DNA of 64,000 nucleotides from Schistocephalus solidus (GCA_017591395.1 WEDG01009000.1:5001-69000); one strand, 5' to 3'; counted from the stretch's first letter, positions 36,235 to 49,737 are shown. Made by a program: numbers and translations. Notes: generated by a model from the letters alone, not told the origin.

Positions 36235-37014
36235 ACTAAAACGTTCGTTCTGCGAAGTTGTCTTGGGTGTTTACATGGGTATCATATGGTAAAATGTGCA
36301 ATACATTTTATTTTGTGTGCTTGAGCATTGCACTGGCTGTTCACGTTTATATGAGCTTTTCAGCCGAAATTTTCTGCATACCACCATAATTGCTGGGATC
36401 GCACATCTTATACAAACTGAGTGTACTTATTTGTCGATAATTGATTTCTTTGGATGAATAAAAGACTGTGTTCATGGGATAAAATCCGAGGCTCTGCGTG
36501 CATGATTAGGGCACATGTAATTCCAAACAACTTGCTAAATGGGAGGATATCAGTATTTAAAATAAATAAATTTAAAACGGATCATCTGAGCATTCTTAAA
36601 TGCAGATGGACACTTAGGTATTATTCGGCCTCTTTTTTGCATTTTATAGAGCATGTACTTATTCTGTTTTTTTTCATCCATAATATACATTTTGGCAAGT
36701 ATACTTTCAAGCACAGAATCAGTAGCGGGTTAACTAAATGTCAATATTTATAATGTTTCTCATTGCAAATTGCGGGGACTTTCGACAAAGATAGCTCAAA
36801 ATCGGCAGTTATAAATCTTTTTTTACATAGATTGGGCTGCATATATTTTAACGCGTTATTGGACAATCAGTTAATATTAACGCCTGAAAGTTTTGAAGCG
36901 TTTCAGCGGCACAAACCCTGAACTATTATTCTGCTGGGAGAAGTTTAAAATGAAGAATATGAGTTATATGATATAAATACTTTATATGTATAAGTTTTTA
37001 AGAGATAGGAAGGA

Positions 37015-37020
37015 TTTATT
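37015..37020 (-). terminator. Candidate poly(A) signal of light chain 3
   Basis: AATAAA on the gene strand lies about 230 bases past the stop, in the same sequence context as the one downstream of copy 2. Confidence 0.35.
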
Positions 37021-37247
37021 GATGATGCGCGTGTCTGTGAAATCAAAAAGCGTAACTTAGAATTCACTCATTGCACCATGCTAGCACATAATGACGCAGG
37101 CATGCATTAACATTAAGCATTGTCGAAAGCCGAAGACGGGATTTTGTAATATGGTCTCTTGTTGGATTAGATTCATGGATCAAATTGAAATGTTGCTAAT
37201 GCGCGGGTAATGAGAGACAGCTAGGTATTATTCGTTACTCATTAACA

Positions 37248-37550
37248 TCAGTAGGAAGAGGACTGCCAGACTAGAATGACAAAGCGACCATATTTCATAT
37301 GGAAAAGACGTTGCTGCACATAAGCGGAGAACGCTGAATAGGTGCCGTTGATAATGACCACTTGCCAGACACCTTGATACTGCTTCTTCAACGCATCCGC
37401 TAGGTTCTGCACGGTGGGTTCAAGGTTGAGTTCCATCTTGGGATTTTCCTCGAACTGACGCAGCTGGCGTTCCGCTTGATAGAGGATGAAGTCCTGCATG
37501 TCCCTGGGCATATCCACCTTCAGAGGCTTGATCTCCGTCTTTCTGCTCAT
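37248..37550 (-). CDS. Dynein light chain 3, LC8/DYNLL-like, 100 residues
   Basis: This is an intact frame. It begins MSRKTEIKPLKVDMPRDMQD and keeps the helices (LEPTVQNLADALKKQ) and the strand core GVWQVVI, NGTYSAFS, LFHMKYGRFVILVWQSS. LC8-type proteins act as dimers in dynein and as general peptide-binding hubs; the strands around GRFVILVW form the partner groove in the family. The Met at 37550 is the start, because an in-frame TAG lies nine codons upstream. Thirty-one of 100 residues differ from copy 1, but all differences keep the fold residues, which suggests selection on both. There is no intron in the frame. The 5' flank carries the same acceptor-like AG 24 bases before ATG. Expression and tissue cannot be read from sequence. 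Confidence 0.82.
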   Translation of the reverse strand: MSRKTEIKPLKVDMPRDMQDFILYQAERQLRQFEENPKMELNLEPTVQNLADALKKQYQGVWQVVIINGTYSAFSAYVQQRLFHMKYGRFVILVWQSSSY

Positions 37551-37840
37551 GTTTCGGGCTTGGGAAGTGAGAGTCTACAAAATGAATGATCGTACGTCTT
37601 TGTGAGGAAGTGAGGCTTCTACCGAATTTAAAACATGCAAGGGTCGACAGCAATTGGAGTATCCTTGCAGTATTCTTACCGGTAGGTGAGCGCACACGTT
37701 GCTTGTCCTCAGTTGTGTACGACTGTGCTAAGCGACCTATAGCGAGCATGTTTCAGGAATTTTTGGTGCTTCATGGTCACCGCAAGTTGATCAGTCTTCA
37801 CCAATCACTAAACTGCGTCCGTGTGCCTGAAAATGAACCA
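37551..37840 (-). promoter_or_regulatory. Conserved 5' flank of light chain 3
   Basis: On the gene strand, CATTTTGTAG (a pyrimidine-rich acceptor-like site) ends at 37575, 24 bases before ATG. A GTTTTAAATT word lies at 37625-37634, and the CTATAGGTCG block lies about 180 bases upstream. All three are shared in spacing with copies 1 and 2. Confidence 0.4.
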
Positions 37841-39064
37841 AGTAGATAGAAGCAATGAAGTGAGTTCAAATAAGTAACTTCTGAAGATAATAAATGATGG
37901 CGATCCCTCACTGTAGACAGTCATAGGTAGGAGTAATAGGGACCCAATAAGGGTTTTATTTATAGTTCGTATTTGCCATGCAATTAAAGGTGTACTACGA
38001 GTAGCGTCTCTTGTATTCATCGCTGGGGGTTTTAACTTATGCGAATAGGGTTTGGCTTTCTGCGTCATTAATCGCCAAAATGTCATCATCCTTTTTGAAT
38101 TCACGTGTGATAATTACCCGGTTCATTTGGCTCACTGTCATTGGAGATGTAGGTAGCCCACGCCCTCACCACGCGACATATGCCCTGCTCAGGCAAAGCC
38201 AAAGGGCAAAATATGGAACTGAGAGCTCATTGCGTTTGTTGCTGGACTGCGGGCCTTAAATAAATGGCTCGAGAAGCTCGCGGCTCATGCAGTTATAACA
38301 CCTTGCGAGGAATTTCCCTCGCAAAACTTAAAAAATGACCGGGTCCCTTCTAGTGAGCTGCAAAATGATAAATGGCTTATTCCTACTCATCGCTGCTGTA
38401 AGCTCGAGCATTCGTGTCCAGTATATTCTCCCTGGTTTCTCGGAGACGAGATTTGAACATGGTTCCACTAGAACCATTCAGCCTTACTGGTAGACGTAAC
38501 TTTCCTAGGTAGATATCTCAGGCATTTCTCTTCTAGGCTATACTCTATGTCAATATTTTGCGGGACCCTTTTAAATGAAATGTATTGACATTATCATCGT
38601 TCTGAAAATTCAAATAGGATAATGTTAAATAAAATATCAAATCAATGGATGACTGAAAAGCCAAAATGCCCATTATGGTCTCTTTTTCCCCGAGTTAGTC
38701 AATGATTCAGAACTTTAAGCCCACACCACACTGAAGAGTATTTATTCGCTGTCCTATCTGCTAGTACGCGATTTCGTTGATGCAGATATGAGAACGTTGT
38801 CTAATACTTAACTAAATCGGACTTCGAACTCCACGTGTGCAACCCGAGACTATTTTGTCATTTTATGATGGCGAAACAAGGGAAGAAATGGTTTTTCCTA
38901 GTTTTTCGAGCTTTTTGCTAAACACTACACAATTATCGATTACTAGAAGGCCGGTGACCGAATAAGTGGACGCTAAATTCAAAAGCGAATTGTACGTGCT
39001 TTAATAGGTTTCTATGCGGTGAAAACTATTAGAGGTTTGAACTCCATAGCAATCGACAAAAGAG

Positions 39065-39135
39065 AACGCAGGTTCGAGATAAGTCTAGCTGGTGATGGCC
39101 TATAAATGAACATTTCAATTTATGTTTTCTATGTC
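39065..39135 (+). mobile_element. SINE relic, same site as 15520 and 25255
   Basis: A B-box-like GCAGGTTCGAG is followed by the body TCTAGCTGGTGATGGCC. The body is shared with the unit 2 and unit 3 relics. Confidence 0.45.
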
Positions 39136-40533
39136 GCCGATATACAGATTTTACAGTCATTGACTGACGCTTCGCATCACAACGCATAAAAGTGACGGGA
39201 TTTTATGAAAACGCCTTTTAAAAAAAGTTTATTAAATTATTTTTCAATTAAAACCTTGTCTAAATAAAATTCCTCAATTGCAGGTAATTGACCGTTAACG
39301 ACAAAATCCACATTTCATCTGACTTAAGCAAGTTCATAAGATTATTCAGCAAGGACTACTTGTGAGACCTACTAACCGAAAAAAACTGTTTTATGACCCT
39401 AAAAACCCGGCGTGGCACACCACGGATAGAGTTAGTTTACGTTGATATGCAGGCAGACGTGTATAGGCTAGTGTGGTATGCATTCTTATTCAGAGCTAAA
39501 ATCCCAGTTCGATTGAACGAAAACGGGAGGTTTATAGATTTATTTTTATTGCGAACGCGTTAGCACCATGTTCAGTCCTTCAAACTGCTCTACCACATTG
39601 CCACAGTTCCCGTAGTACATTCTGACCTATAGATCATGTTTTTTAATTTTTAAAAATAGCCGAATAGCGAAGCACATATAACCGTGTGACTTCATTTTAT
39701 TTGTGTCCTTATTATTTCTCAGATGCGCTACATAGAAGAGATACATGCTTGTATATTCAGCTAGATAACTAACTTTTACTTAAGTACTTGCCAATAGAAC
39801 ATGCAGTACGCTGATCCGGCCAGTTGCGCAGAGAAATATAAGGGCAGAGTCATTGTCGATAGAGCTATGGGTCAATTACTATAACTGTTTTTGGGTTTAT
39901 TTGGACTTCGTTCACAATCACATACTGGGACATATGATAGCCTGTGCCTTCGCACAAATTTGTACTGTGCACCTCTGCACAAATGTCAGGAGTTGATATA
40001 AAAATGCCAAAATACTGAGCTGCTAGGTCAAAGCTGCATATTTCTAATCACTTTTCCGTTTCCTCAGTTTCGTGCTATTCTGTCAAATATGATAGAGCAG
40101 GGCCAGTTATACGAGCGTGACGATATCTACCGTGATCAATATGCAGTGGTGGGCGCACGTCGGTTACCTGCGCGTACTTATGCTCAAAATGGTAGCTAAC
40201 CTGCGCAGCAACTGTTGCACTCTTGTGTAAATTATTCATCTAGGTTCGGTGGCATAAGAGGGTAGGGATGACTAGGGATGGGTCAAGCGCAGTGAACGAC
40301 AATACCGACCTAAACAAGCCCCAGAAGACTGGTCCGCTCACAATGCAGCATGTTTTTATGAAAACAAAGACGGGGTTGATTCTAATCCCATCCAATTTAT
40401 GTGCTATTGAAGCCGCCTTAAGAATCAGCCCATGTAGCATAACTATCAGTCGAACAATTGAACACGCAGGAAAATTTAAAAATTCAACTTTTAGGGATTT
40501 GGGCTAGATTCAAGCAACCCCGATATATCATAG

Positions 40534-40968
40534 TGTTCTATCCCGATGGGTGTTATAGCGGAGACGGCAAAGCCGGTTTCTGGAAAACCGCTGTATTCTG
40601 GGCTGACAGAAGACAGCGGATCTTTAGCTTATCAACTCTCGTCTATTTATTGAGTTCTCTGTGTTCTCGAACATTCCGGCCAATGGCGTGACAATAGCCG
40701 AGAATGTTCTGGAACCTTCTGGACTGCGAAATGGTTCGAATTGATTGGTCGCATCTCACGCTGGAGACGCCTCGCGGAAACTTCTCGAAAGTTTGGGACG
40801 CACACGTGCGTCAGGGCTTCACGCGTGCTCGGTGTAGCGGCGCACACTGATTGGTTGCCTGGTTTCCTACGTGTCTTTCTCAGCCGGCTTAGCCTGTTTC
40901 GGCCTGCACCATCGTGTGCCATTTAGGCCTTGGGCCGGTACTAGACTGCGGTTCCCGTCTCCGTAACA
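40534..40968 (-). mobile_element. Solo LTR, copy 2 (inverted relative to copy 1)
   Basis: The reverse complement begins TGTTACGGAGACGGGA and ends GATAGAACA, matching copy 1 at both ends; length is 435 against 437. An AATAAA word sits at the same internal place. The five bases outside the ends are CATAG and TATAG, a likely target duplication with one mismatch. A 91-residue minus frame inside it mirrors the frame in copy 1 but has no known domain. Confidence 0.65.
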
Positions 40969-41339
40969 TATAGTAAGAATGCTCTGCATGTTCCGGAAGA
41001 CTGGAATGGCTCGAGTGGATCTTATTCCCTCCTCCATTAGTCGGCTGAATGATCGGACCAAATATTTAAATCAGTGAGTGTAGGCGAGGGCTTGAGTTCT
41101 TCCTGTCGTCTACGGGTGACAAACCCGAACGTATACCTCAGGAAGCACACCAGGTTTTTATGCATTGGATTCGGGTGATTCAAAGCCATGAAAACCCGAT
41201 ATGAACAGTCCTGTCAGGTTTTCGTGTGTTCATGGCCTCCGTCACCGATTGGAAATCGGTGTTCTTTAGTAAACATCTTAATCTAAAAACAACAATAAGT
41301 GTAGAACTTAAACGAAATCTTATTTTTATTTACTGTACG

Positions 41340-41715
41340 TACAGGTATGAGTGTTAAAAGCGAAAACGGAAATAAAAATTATCCGTTCGAAATCATTAAT
41401 CAACTTGCTAACTCGGCGAAAGTTAAATCATTATGCAAAATCCAATATTTGAAGACGACAGCAGCTCGAAAAGAATATAACCATGGCTAGTGTATTTTTG
41501 AAAACACCAGTCACATATTACTGCATTTATAAAAGGATTTACACTAATAAGACTGGGAAGTTATCATTTTCCTGTGTACCATTAACACCGACGACGGAAC
41601 AGATTATCAATGAAACGAGAAAACCCTTCGCATATACCAGGCCTGTCCGACATGGAAAATGCAAGATGAAACTTTTGTATTTGACTGCAATTTTGAGGCG
41701 TTCAGTTGATGTTGA
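41340..41715. repeat. Host segment flanking PLE B, left copy
   Basis: It aligns with 43270-43740 (CAATATTTGAAGA, then AAAGGATTTACA, TTTTCCTGTGTACCATTA and GAACAGATTATCAA) and with the single segment at about 6.1-6.47 kb in unit 1. A 78-residue frame (41483-41719) is not conserved. Confidence 0.5.
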
Positions 41716-41834
41716 CTGAAGTTACCTGTTCAAGCAAACCTAATTATGCTAACGCTATGGAGCGAAGAAGTGAAGCCGCAGCGTTATGAATAAATACGGA
41801 GACTACTGACCTCCAATTCCTTCATTAGTTCTTG

Positions 41835-43120
41835 TTAACAAAAGTATCTTAAATGGCATGATGCTGCTAGCCTTGGATGTCTCATCCCTTTTCACAAACG
41901 TGCCGGTCACTGAGACAGTCAATTACATCTGCGAATTCCTATTGACAAATCAGCAAGAAATAGGAATACCGACGAATGGACTAAAGAAACTTTACTAAGA
42001 TGAAAATTAAATGTGCAGTTCCTTTTTGACAACCAACTACATAGACAAATAGATGGCATTGCTATGGGCTCGTCCCTGGACCTCTCTTAGCCGACGTCTT
42101 CCAAGTTAAGCTGGAGAAATCCCACTCAAGCCACCATATCAGTAAGCTAAAACGCTACGGTCGCTACAATGACGATATCTTTCCAATTGCCTAAGCAGAA
42201 ATCAATGAAGATGTATTTTTAGATGCTGTTTATCAAACACATTCGTCCATCAATTTCACATTGGACGTAAAAACCGGAGATTTGCTTCCTTTCATAGACG
42301 ACCTCTTATGCCGGAGATCTGAGGGTAGTGTTCGACGGAGCGTCTATCGATTGAAAATCTGGTCTGTACAATATGCGAACTTCGGCAGTTTCGTAAACAT
42401 CCAACAGAAGTGCAATCTAGTCTGGTGTTTGGCACAAAGGTCTAGAAAATATGTTCGTAAACCTTATCGAAAAGGAGCTTAGGAAGATTCAGCACCTATT
42501 TCACGAGAACGGCTTTCCGGATAGATTCATTATAAAGATTATGGAAACGAGCCCAGAAACCGGCCGCATTTTCTGCAAATAAAGAAAACCTTATTTTTAA
42601 GAGTCCCATTTCAAGGGGATGCGGCAAGTGAACTCCTGAGAAAACACCTTCAACAAGTCATCTCATGGACCTTCCTATCGGCGAGAGTAATGACATAATT
42701 CTCTATCAAACCGGTTTTACACGGAGTAGGTAAGGATAGATTTCCGGTTCAGACCACCTCCATGCGCATCTGCCCATTTACTTGTTCCTGTGCAGCAGAT
42801 TATATTGGTCGCCCGAGTCGGCATCTGTCCAAAAGAAAAAAAGGAAATCCTCCTGGCATGGCTGAGAAAAGGTGCAGTTAAAAACAATAGCAGCACTTTT
42901 CTCGCATACATGTTTGATTCTGGGACTAGTGTTGACCCAAATGAAACCAACCGTGTGATTGATAAGGTGCCATCAACTTACCCCACCTCATTGGGTCAGC
43001 GGCTGCCAGCAACAGCAGAAGCCACTACCATCCGGTTGGGAAAACGGGTCTTGTGCGCTCAAAAGAATCTGCTTCAAGCTGCGCGCTTAGCATGGCCAAT
43101 GACGGCTTGATTACATGCAC
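41835..43120 (+). pseudogene. Penelope-like element relic, RT plus GIY-YIG (PLE B)
   Basis: Motif A is LLALDVSSLFTNVPVTETVN, at about 41.86 kb. A motif B remnant (DGIAMGSSL) lies at about 42.05 kb. Motif C is RYNDDIFPIA, at about 42.17 kb, with Asn for Val; the Asp pair survives. The RT end contains INFTLDVKTGDLLPFIDDLL and SVYRLKIWSVQYANFGSFV (42261-42482), then ELRKIQHLFHENGFPDRFI. The GIY-YIG region reads ADYIGRPSRHLSKRKKE, at about 42.80 kb. The C-terminal part runs from DSGTSVDPNETNRVIDKVPS to RLAWPMTA (ends 43110). Several stops and frameshifts separate these. It belongs to the same subfamily as PLE A and D. Confidence 0.8.
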
Positions 43121-43269
43121 TCCACGCCGTCTCCACCAAACCCTCACCACCGCCGTCTCGTATCGCCCGCTAACTATTCGCACGACTCACCTGTATGGCA
43201 AGACGAACAGTATTGATCGTATGGTTTAACTTGCATCCCATTCCCATATAAATGCACTGGCCTGATGCA

Positions 43270-43740
43270 AATTTATCGAAAGCACACTTCCAAAGAAAAA
43301 TACGTACAAGTATATGTGTTTGAAGTGAAAACAGGGAAAAATTTAGATGCGAAATGTTTAGTTAACTTGTCATGTTTACACAATCTTCACCCGTTCTTCG
43401 ACGTCCAATATTTGAAGAAGAAAACATCTCATAAAATATACCCATATATAGTGTTTTTTCATAAACATCAACTATGTACAAGGATTTACGTCAATATGAA
43501 CAGAATAGTTTGCGATTTTCCTCTGTGCCATTACAACCGATGACACAACAGATCATAAAAAAGGTCAGAAAGCACTTCACATATCCCATGCCTTCCAGAT
43601 TTGAAAACATGTGGGACGAATCTGTGTTATTTGACGGTTATTTTAAGGAATCCAGTGGATGTCACATGAAGTTACTGGCGCAAACTAATTTTCTTATGCT
43701 TACGCTACAAGGTGGACATTCGAAGGCATTAGACTAAGAA
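43270..43740. repeat. Host segment flanking PLE B, right copy
   Basis: This is the right-hand copy of the segment at 41340-41715. It is the better match to unit 1 (CCATGCCTTCC...AAAACATG at 6299-6323 and 43588-43612). An 87-residue frame at 43474-43737 is shifted or stopped in the other copies, so it is not called a gene. Confidence 0.5.
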
Positions 43741-45359
43741 TTAATACGGGACAGTAATTATCACCCATACCTTCATTCATTCCTCTTGTCACAAGAAGCT
43801 GATTGGCTACTCTCGACGCCTACAAAATCAGGTTGGATCATACAATATTCCCCTGATTCGCCTATCCACATTTTTAAACTGATATCGTTTTGAAACGAAA
43901 GGCGCTGTTAAACGGCCGCACGAATCTTTGCAGTCTGCATCTCAATATCCTGGTGTCGTGTATATACTCTCGACAGTACCAATATACAACTCTTGATCGA
44001 CCGTTATACCACTTTCAAAAGTTCTTGTGGTAAACTCAGTCGTTCAAATTTTAAAAAATATCAAATTAGAATGCAAATTTACTTCCAAGCAGATTCATCG
44101 TAAAACTCTCAGCTGTTTAATGTGTGAATCGCAGAAATTGCGATGTGGCATTAGCGTGTTTGCCTCATTTATATTGACGCGATCAGAGGATTGAGTAACT
44201 AAGCCTATATCCAGCATGTCCACTTTTGGCATTGGAACAACCTGCTTCATTCCAGTACCCTATCAAGGATGGCGAAAGTAGCGAAACAGAGCCCGGGTGA
44301 ATGATATTGAGATGATACTGAATATGCAACCTGATCCGGTCAAAAGCATCGTGACTACGGTGAAGCTAAAATGTTGCACTCGTTTCTGGAAAGGCGTTCG
44401 TCCTTTGACTGCGCTGTAGCAGACATACGCAATATAACGACCGGATTGTGTATTACTCCACCCAATTGCCTACATTTTAGGAAAAAATATTTTCGTTAGT
44501 TCCGAAGAAGATGTGATCCCTTGAAAATGACGTTTGTTAGCCTTACGATTCCGATTCTTGTTCGAAGCTCTAATCGGTTGGCTTTTATAAATTTTGGAGA
44601 GTGCCACCTAGGCATCAAATCTTAAAAAAAACTCCCTGGAACTCGCCTGTTCACTTCTAGCAGCAAAATAGTTACAGTCAATTTATTTTAAAATGAAATG
44701 CCTTTTCAATTAGCCTTAAAGATTAACACGCATTGCAGGCATATGTTCGGGAAAACCAGTTTGACGCAATAAATGCTGAAAAACCCTCCTGGTATACCTT
44801 AACGGGTGCAGTAATTATGGATCACGCTGCACAATGTGGTTCTAACTCGTCAGGGTAATAAAAACGCGATTGTTCTGAAAATCTTCATAGCCAATTTATT
44901 GGATTTAAATGAGGTGAAAACGTTTTTTCGTACAAAATACCTGTGAACTGTGTTTGGATGCAATTTCATTAGACCAGACTTCCGAACATCGAATAAACAC
45001 AAGAAAGCATTGAGCAAAAGTTAAACATTTGCGGCTGTTAAATCAAAAATCAGCTTGTTAGCGAAGGGAGTGCGAACCATGTCAAATGAATTTTTCATAA
45101 TAATGTAGGTTATACCTTTTTAGTAAAATACTTAAAAGTTGCAACATTTCATCGGTTGCGGAAAGGTCCTTATCACAATTATTTTCGGGGTTAATTTTAT
45201 AACTATAGACAGCTGTTCTGCTAGCTAGCGGGTGTCTTTGACGCTAAGTCGGACGTTATCCAATGGATAAATGCAGTCTGTCGAAGGGAAAATTACGAAT
45301 TTGAGTGATGATCGGTAGATATAAAGGCTACAATTTGATATAGAAAACATAGCCAGCCA

Positions 45360-45500
45360 AGACAAGGGCGACAAGAATGGCTTTTGCTCGCTCAATAACC
45401 ATAATCAGCCAGTCAAACCTAACCTTAAGGCCTGTTTTATCCAAGGTTTGAACCCATAACCTGTTGACTAGACTTCCAACGCTCTAATCCTTGGGAAACG
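45360..45500 (-). mobile_element. tRNA-derived SINE, most complete copy
   Basis: On the minus strand a tRNA-like head reads GGATTAGAGCGTTGGAAGTC...TAGTCAACAGG. A B box GGGTTCAAACC follows, then the body GACTGGCTGATTATGG and GCCATTCTTGTC, ending CCTTGTC. The head resembles the D-arm to T-arm of a tRNA. No poly(A) tail is evident. Confidence 0.65.
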
Positions 45501-46099
45501 TGCTCGTTTTATTGCCGGTTTTGCTCAGGAATATTGACGTTCTTTGATAAAAAATCACCGATCGCTACCAAAACTGACTTGAATTGTTCTGCCCTCAGTC
45601 TTACTCTCGAGCCCCACCATTTGCCTGCTGATATGGTTCGAAAATTAGTCCCAAAACAAAACCGGACGAGTGAATTTCATAAGCGCTCGGTTACTGTTCG
45701 TCAATGAATGAAAATTTGTTATTTCACGTGCGAATTTTCCTCCTGATCAATCATTTTAAATTAAGTCTCTAACGGGACGGTTGTGAATAAAGTCATGAAT
45801 ATTCTCCTTGTGAAAACAAACGATAAGAGGTTTCTCAAACGTCTGTGGAAATAAATGTCAAAATTTTCTGGGATATGCATAGGCCGTCAAACCACTTTCA
45901 CATTAATCTTACCTTTATTTTCAAAAAAGTTGGATATTTAGAAAGAAAGGTTCTCAATTAATAATTTTGTTAGAGGATACATATTCGCGAACGCTTTAAA
46001 TTATCCGAGATCCTCTTTTGCTCATTTTTGTGGAAGTTGATTGAATTTGGCGAGTATTTTGATATTCGAATATGTCTACAATTTAATGCAAACTTCCAC

Positions 46100-48260
46100 A
46101 CAAGCATAAACGTTTTAAACGGTCAGAACTTGATGAATTATTAAGTGGACTTTTTTCCTAGACATCAATGGATAAAAGATAAATAAATCTGTATTTTTAA
46201 AAATCCTTTCAGAACACTGAAATACGCAAAGTATTAACTATATCGGGATACTGGATGAAATATGCTGATGAGTACTCTACTAAACAGAGTTAACTTTCTT
46301 AGTCAAACCCTGACCTTATCATATGTAACCATATGAACATTTTTACCTAATTAATGTTATTGGCGAAATTAAGTCAAATCCTCCGCATTCTAAGAAACCA
46401 TTTCACCAAAAGAGTAACTGGAAAAAATACATGGATGTATGGTGACTCAAAATTTAAAGAACTCTCGAAGAATGGCATTTGATGAACTGTCCTAGTATAT
46501 ATTACACCAATTCTTGGAGGATATTTAGCTGAACAATATACCGAAACAATTGAATGTTAGCTTTTGCTACAGTCAAGCTGTTTTATTTATTCCTCCCTTT
46601 GTATGGACATGCTTTCTGTACTTTTGCAAAATCGAGTTTACTCATTTTATGTAAGTACTCATTCTTGTGTTGTTTCCGCTATCTTAAGGTCGACGCTGTT
46701 TCTGACCAAACTATCACCACTTTCAACAATTATTTTGTCTTTAAATTAACGCTAAGTAATCTTTCATTCCGGATTGGTGTTTGCTTTTCTTCTATTCGGC
46801 TGGTTTCCTTTTGGTTTGAGTACTTTCGTGAATTTGCACAACATTCATGCCACAAGTTTTACTTTAATTGTCCACTCTCGACTAAATCTGTGAGCGAAAA
46901 TTGGCAAGATTGTTTAACTTGTCATTAAAAAATTTCGTTGTTTATGATTACAATAGCAAACGCAATCAGTTACCGTTTACTAAACTGATGTTTAATATCC
47001 GAAAGGGTCTACCACTTGTCCTCACCTAACCAAATGTATCGCAAATTAGGTTATATTATTATTTAAAGCCTTAAAGCCTTATTTAATGCCTTAAATCGAT
47101 GTCTGCCTAGATGACAGTCACACCATTTGCGGCGAAATCTATTCAGAGCGCCAAGAGTGAAGGGAATGGAACTCTCCATTCTTTGACTCTGAGACAGTTC
47201 ATGGAGTAACTGTAGTCACCTGGATGAAGTTCAGTGCAAGTGACTATGCATGAGGAAGAAATTAACAACGTGTTTTTGCTTTCAATTCCATTCCACTCAC
47301 ATGCTTTTCGTCTCAAAGATGATATTTTTCATCTCCTTTTATACACAAAGTACGACTATTCTACATTGTCAAACAGATAATTAGCAGTTACGTTACATCA
47401 TAATTGATTTATGACAAGCAAAATAGACTTCGAGGTTTACTACACAAAGCGAAAACTGTTGTATTCAGAGAGGATAAAATGAAGTACGCTGAATTATGAA
47501 GTTAGTCAGGGTAAATCGAGTAGTTACCTAAAGGACAATCTTGCAGTGACACAACTCCCTTAGTTAGAAGCGTATAATGGAGGAGAGAAGTTAACCAACG
47601 TCTAAGTATCTTGTGGAGAAAATGAATACATTTTGACCAAGAAAAAGTTCGGGAAAATAAACATCTCAACTAAATTTTATGTTGATGGGCTGACTCCTTA
47701 GATCTAAGGATGAAAATTTTATTGGGTAGATTACCATACATTTGGTCTTGTTAGTTGTTTTTGAGTATATTTGACGCTCTGAAAGCGCATTTCTAAGGAA
47801 GACTGCATTTTAAGTCTTTTTGTTTTAAGGGCGATCCGCAGATTTGTGCGAAATAGGATGTTGCCGGATGTCAAAGAAATTTCTATAGGCTGTTTAAAAT
47901 CTCATTAGAAATTTATTTGTTCTTCTGCGTTAAACTATACACGCACATTAATATAAGCAACAAAAGTCTCAAATACATCAAAAGAGGAACCTTAGTATAC
48001 GATCTTTAATGAATGAAAATCAAGCGAAAGCACGCGTGAGGAACTAAATTGCGTAAAGCACATTAAGCGGGTCTCAGAAAAAAAGACTATTGTTTTTGCT
48101 ACTTAAAAGCCTACAGTAGATTGTCTTGTACAGATGAAGATCACCAAAAGTATCATGGGACTGCTGTCAAATGTTCTGTCTGGTTATACGCTTTGGCATT
48201 CGGTGCCCTTTATTCTGCTAGTAAACGGTTTGTTGGAAAGAAGGTTCCCTTTTCCAAAGT
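46100..48260. other. Left part of the accessory block, no gene recognised
   Basis: The backbone anchors stop at about 46.0 kb. A 124-residue, Phe/Leu/Ser-rich frame at 46554-46928 has hydrophobic stretches but no signature, and no homologue in the other units. The 50 residues before the repeat (48121-48270) also match nothing that I know. Confidence 0.4.
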
Positions 48261-48261
48261 A

Positions 48262-49195
<934 letters not shown>

Positions 49196-49485
49196 TTATA
49201 GCATTTTTATTAGCTCAAACTCGTCGCATATGCCTCACTCACGAGAATCTCGTCACCAACAATATCATGTACTCATGCTACTTGTAATATGCGAGTACAC
49301 ATTTATGTTTACTCTTGGCGATGAGCCAACAGCTGCTTATTTTCCGCCCGCTATTATGTAAACTAACTTTTTACATTTTTCATGATGTACCAGAGGCTTT
49401 TTAGCCATACTGTAACCAAGAGGGAGTTCAAAGGCGTTTGCCTATCTTTCCCTTAATAAATTTGACTTGACGTGACTTGACTAGA
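49196..49485. other. Unique spacer inside the trinucleotide field
   Basis: About 290 bases of non-repetitive sequence, ending in TTGACTTGACGTGACTTGAC. It has no coding signature and no match to the Merlin-like fragments. Confidence 0.5.
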
Positions 49486-49527
49486 ATTAGTTGTAGAAGT
49501 AGACGCAGTAGTAGTAGTAGTAGCAGC

Positions 49528-49570
<43 letters not shown>

Positions 49571-49661
49571 TCAGTAGTAGTAGAAGTAGTAATAGTAATG
49601 GTAGATTTTTTAGTAGTATTAGTTGTAGACGTAGTAGTAGTAGTTGTAGTAGTAGTAGTAA

Positions 49662-49737
<76 letters not shown>

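Larger units (their letters stand above)
23841..37850. repeat. Tandem segmental unit 3
   Basis: The unit runs from the 5' side of light chain pseudogene 2 to light chain 3; gene spacing is 14.0 kb. Anchors in order are 24.92-25.20 kb (38.46 and 38.66), a SINE at 25.26, 25.60-25.83 (4.3 and 39.4), 26.07-26.24, 26.48-26.65, 27.11-27.27, 27.35-27.50, then after insertions 32.23-32.85 (12.0, 21.3 and 62.2) and 36.36-36.55 (22.2 and 63.3). Private insertions are the GC-rich repeats plus LINE (27.65-31.39 kb) and the PLE pair (33.6-36.0 kb). A 98-residue minus frame at 24336-24632 is unassigned. The stretches 25.35-27.65 and 31.39-33.56 kb show no gene. Confidence 0.7.

Noticed and set aside
33..40968. 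The two LTRs as ends of one large retrotransposon
   Set aside because: They are in inverted orientation, and the sequence between is unit backbone without gag or pol.
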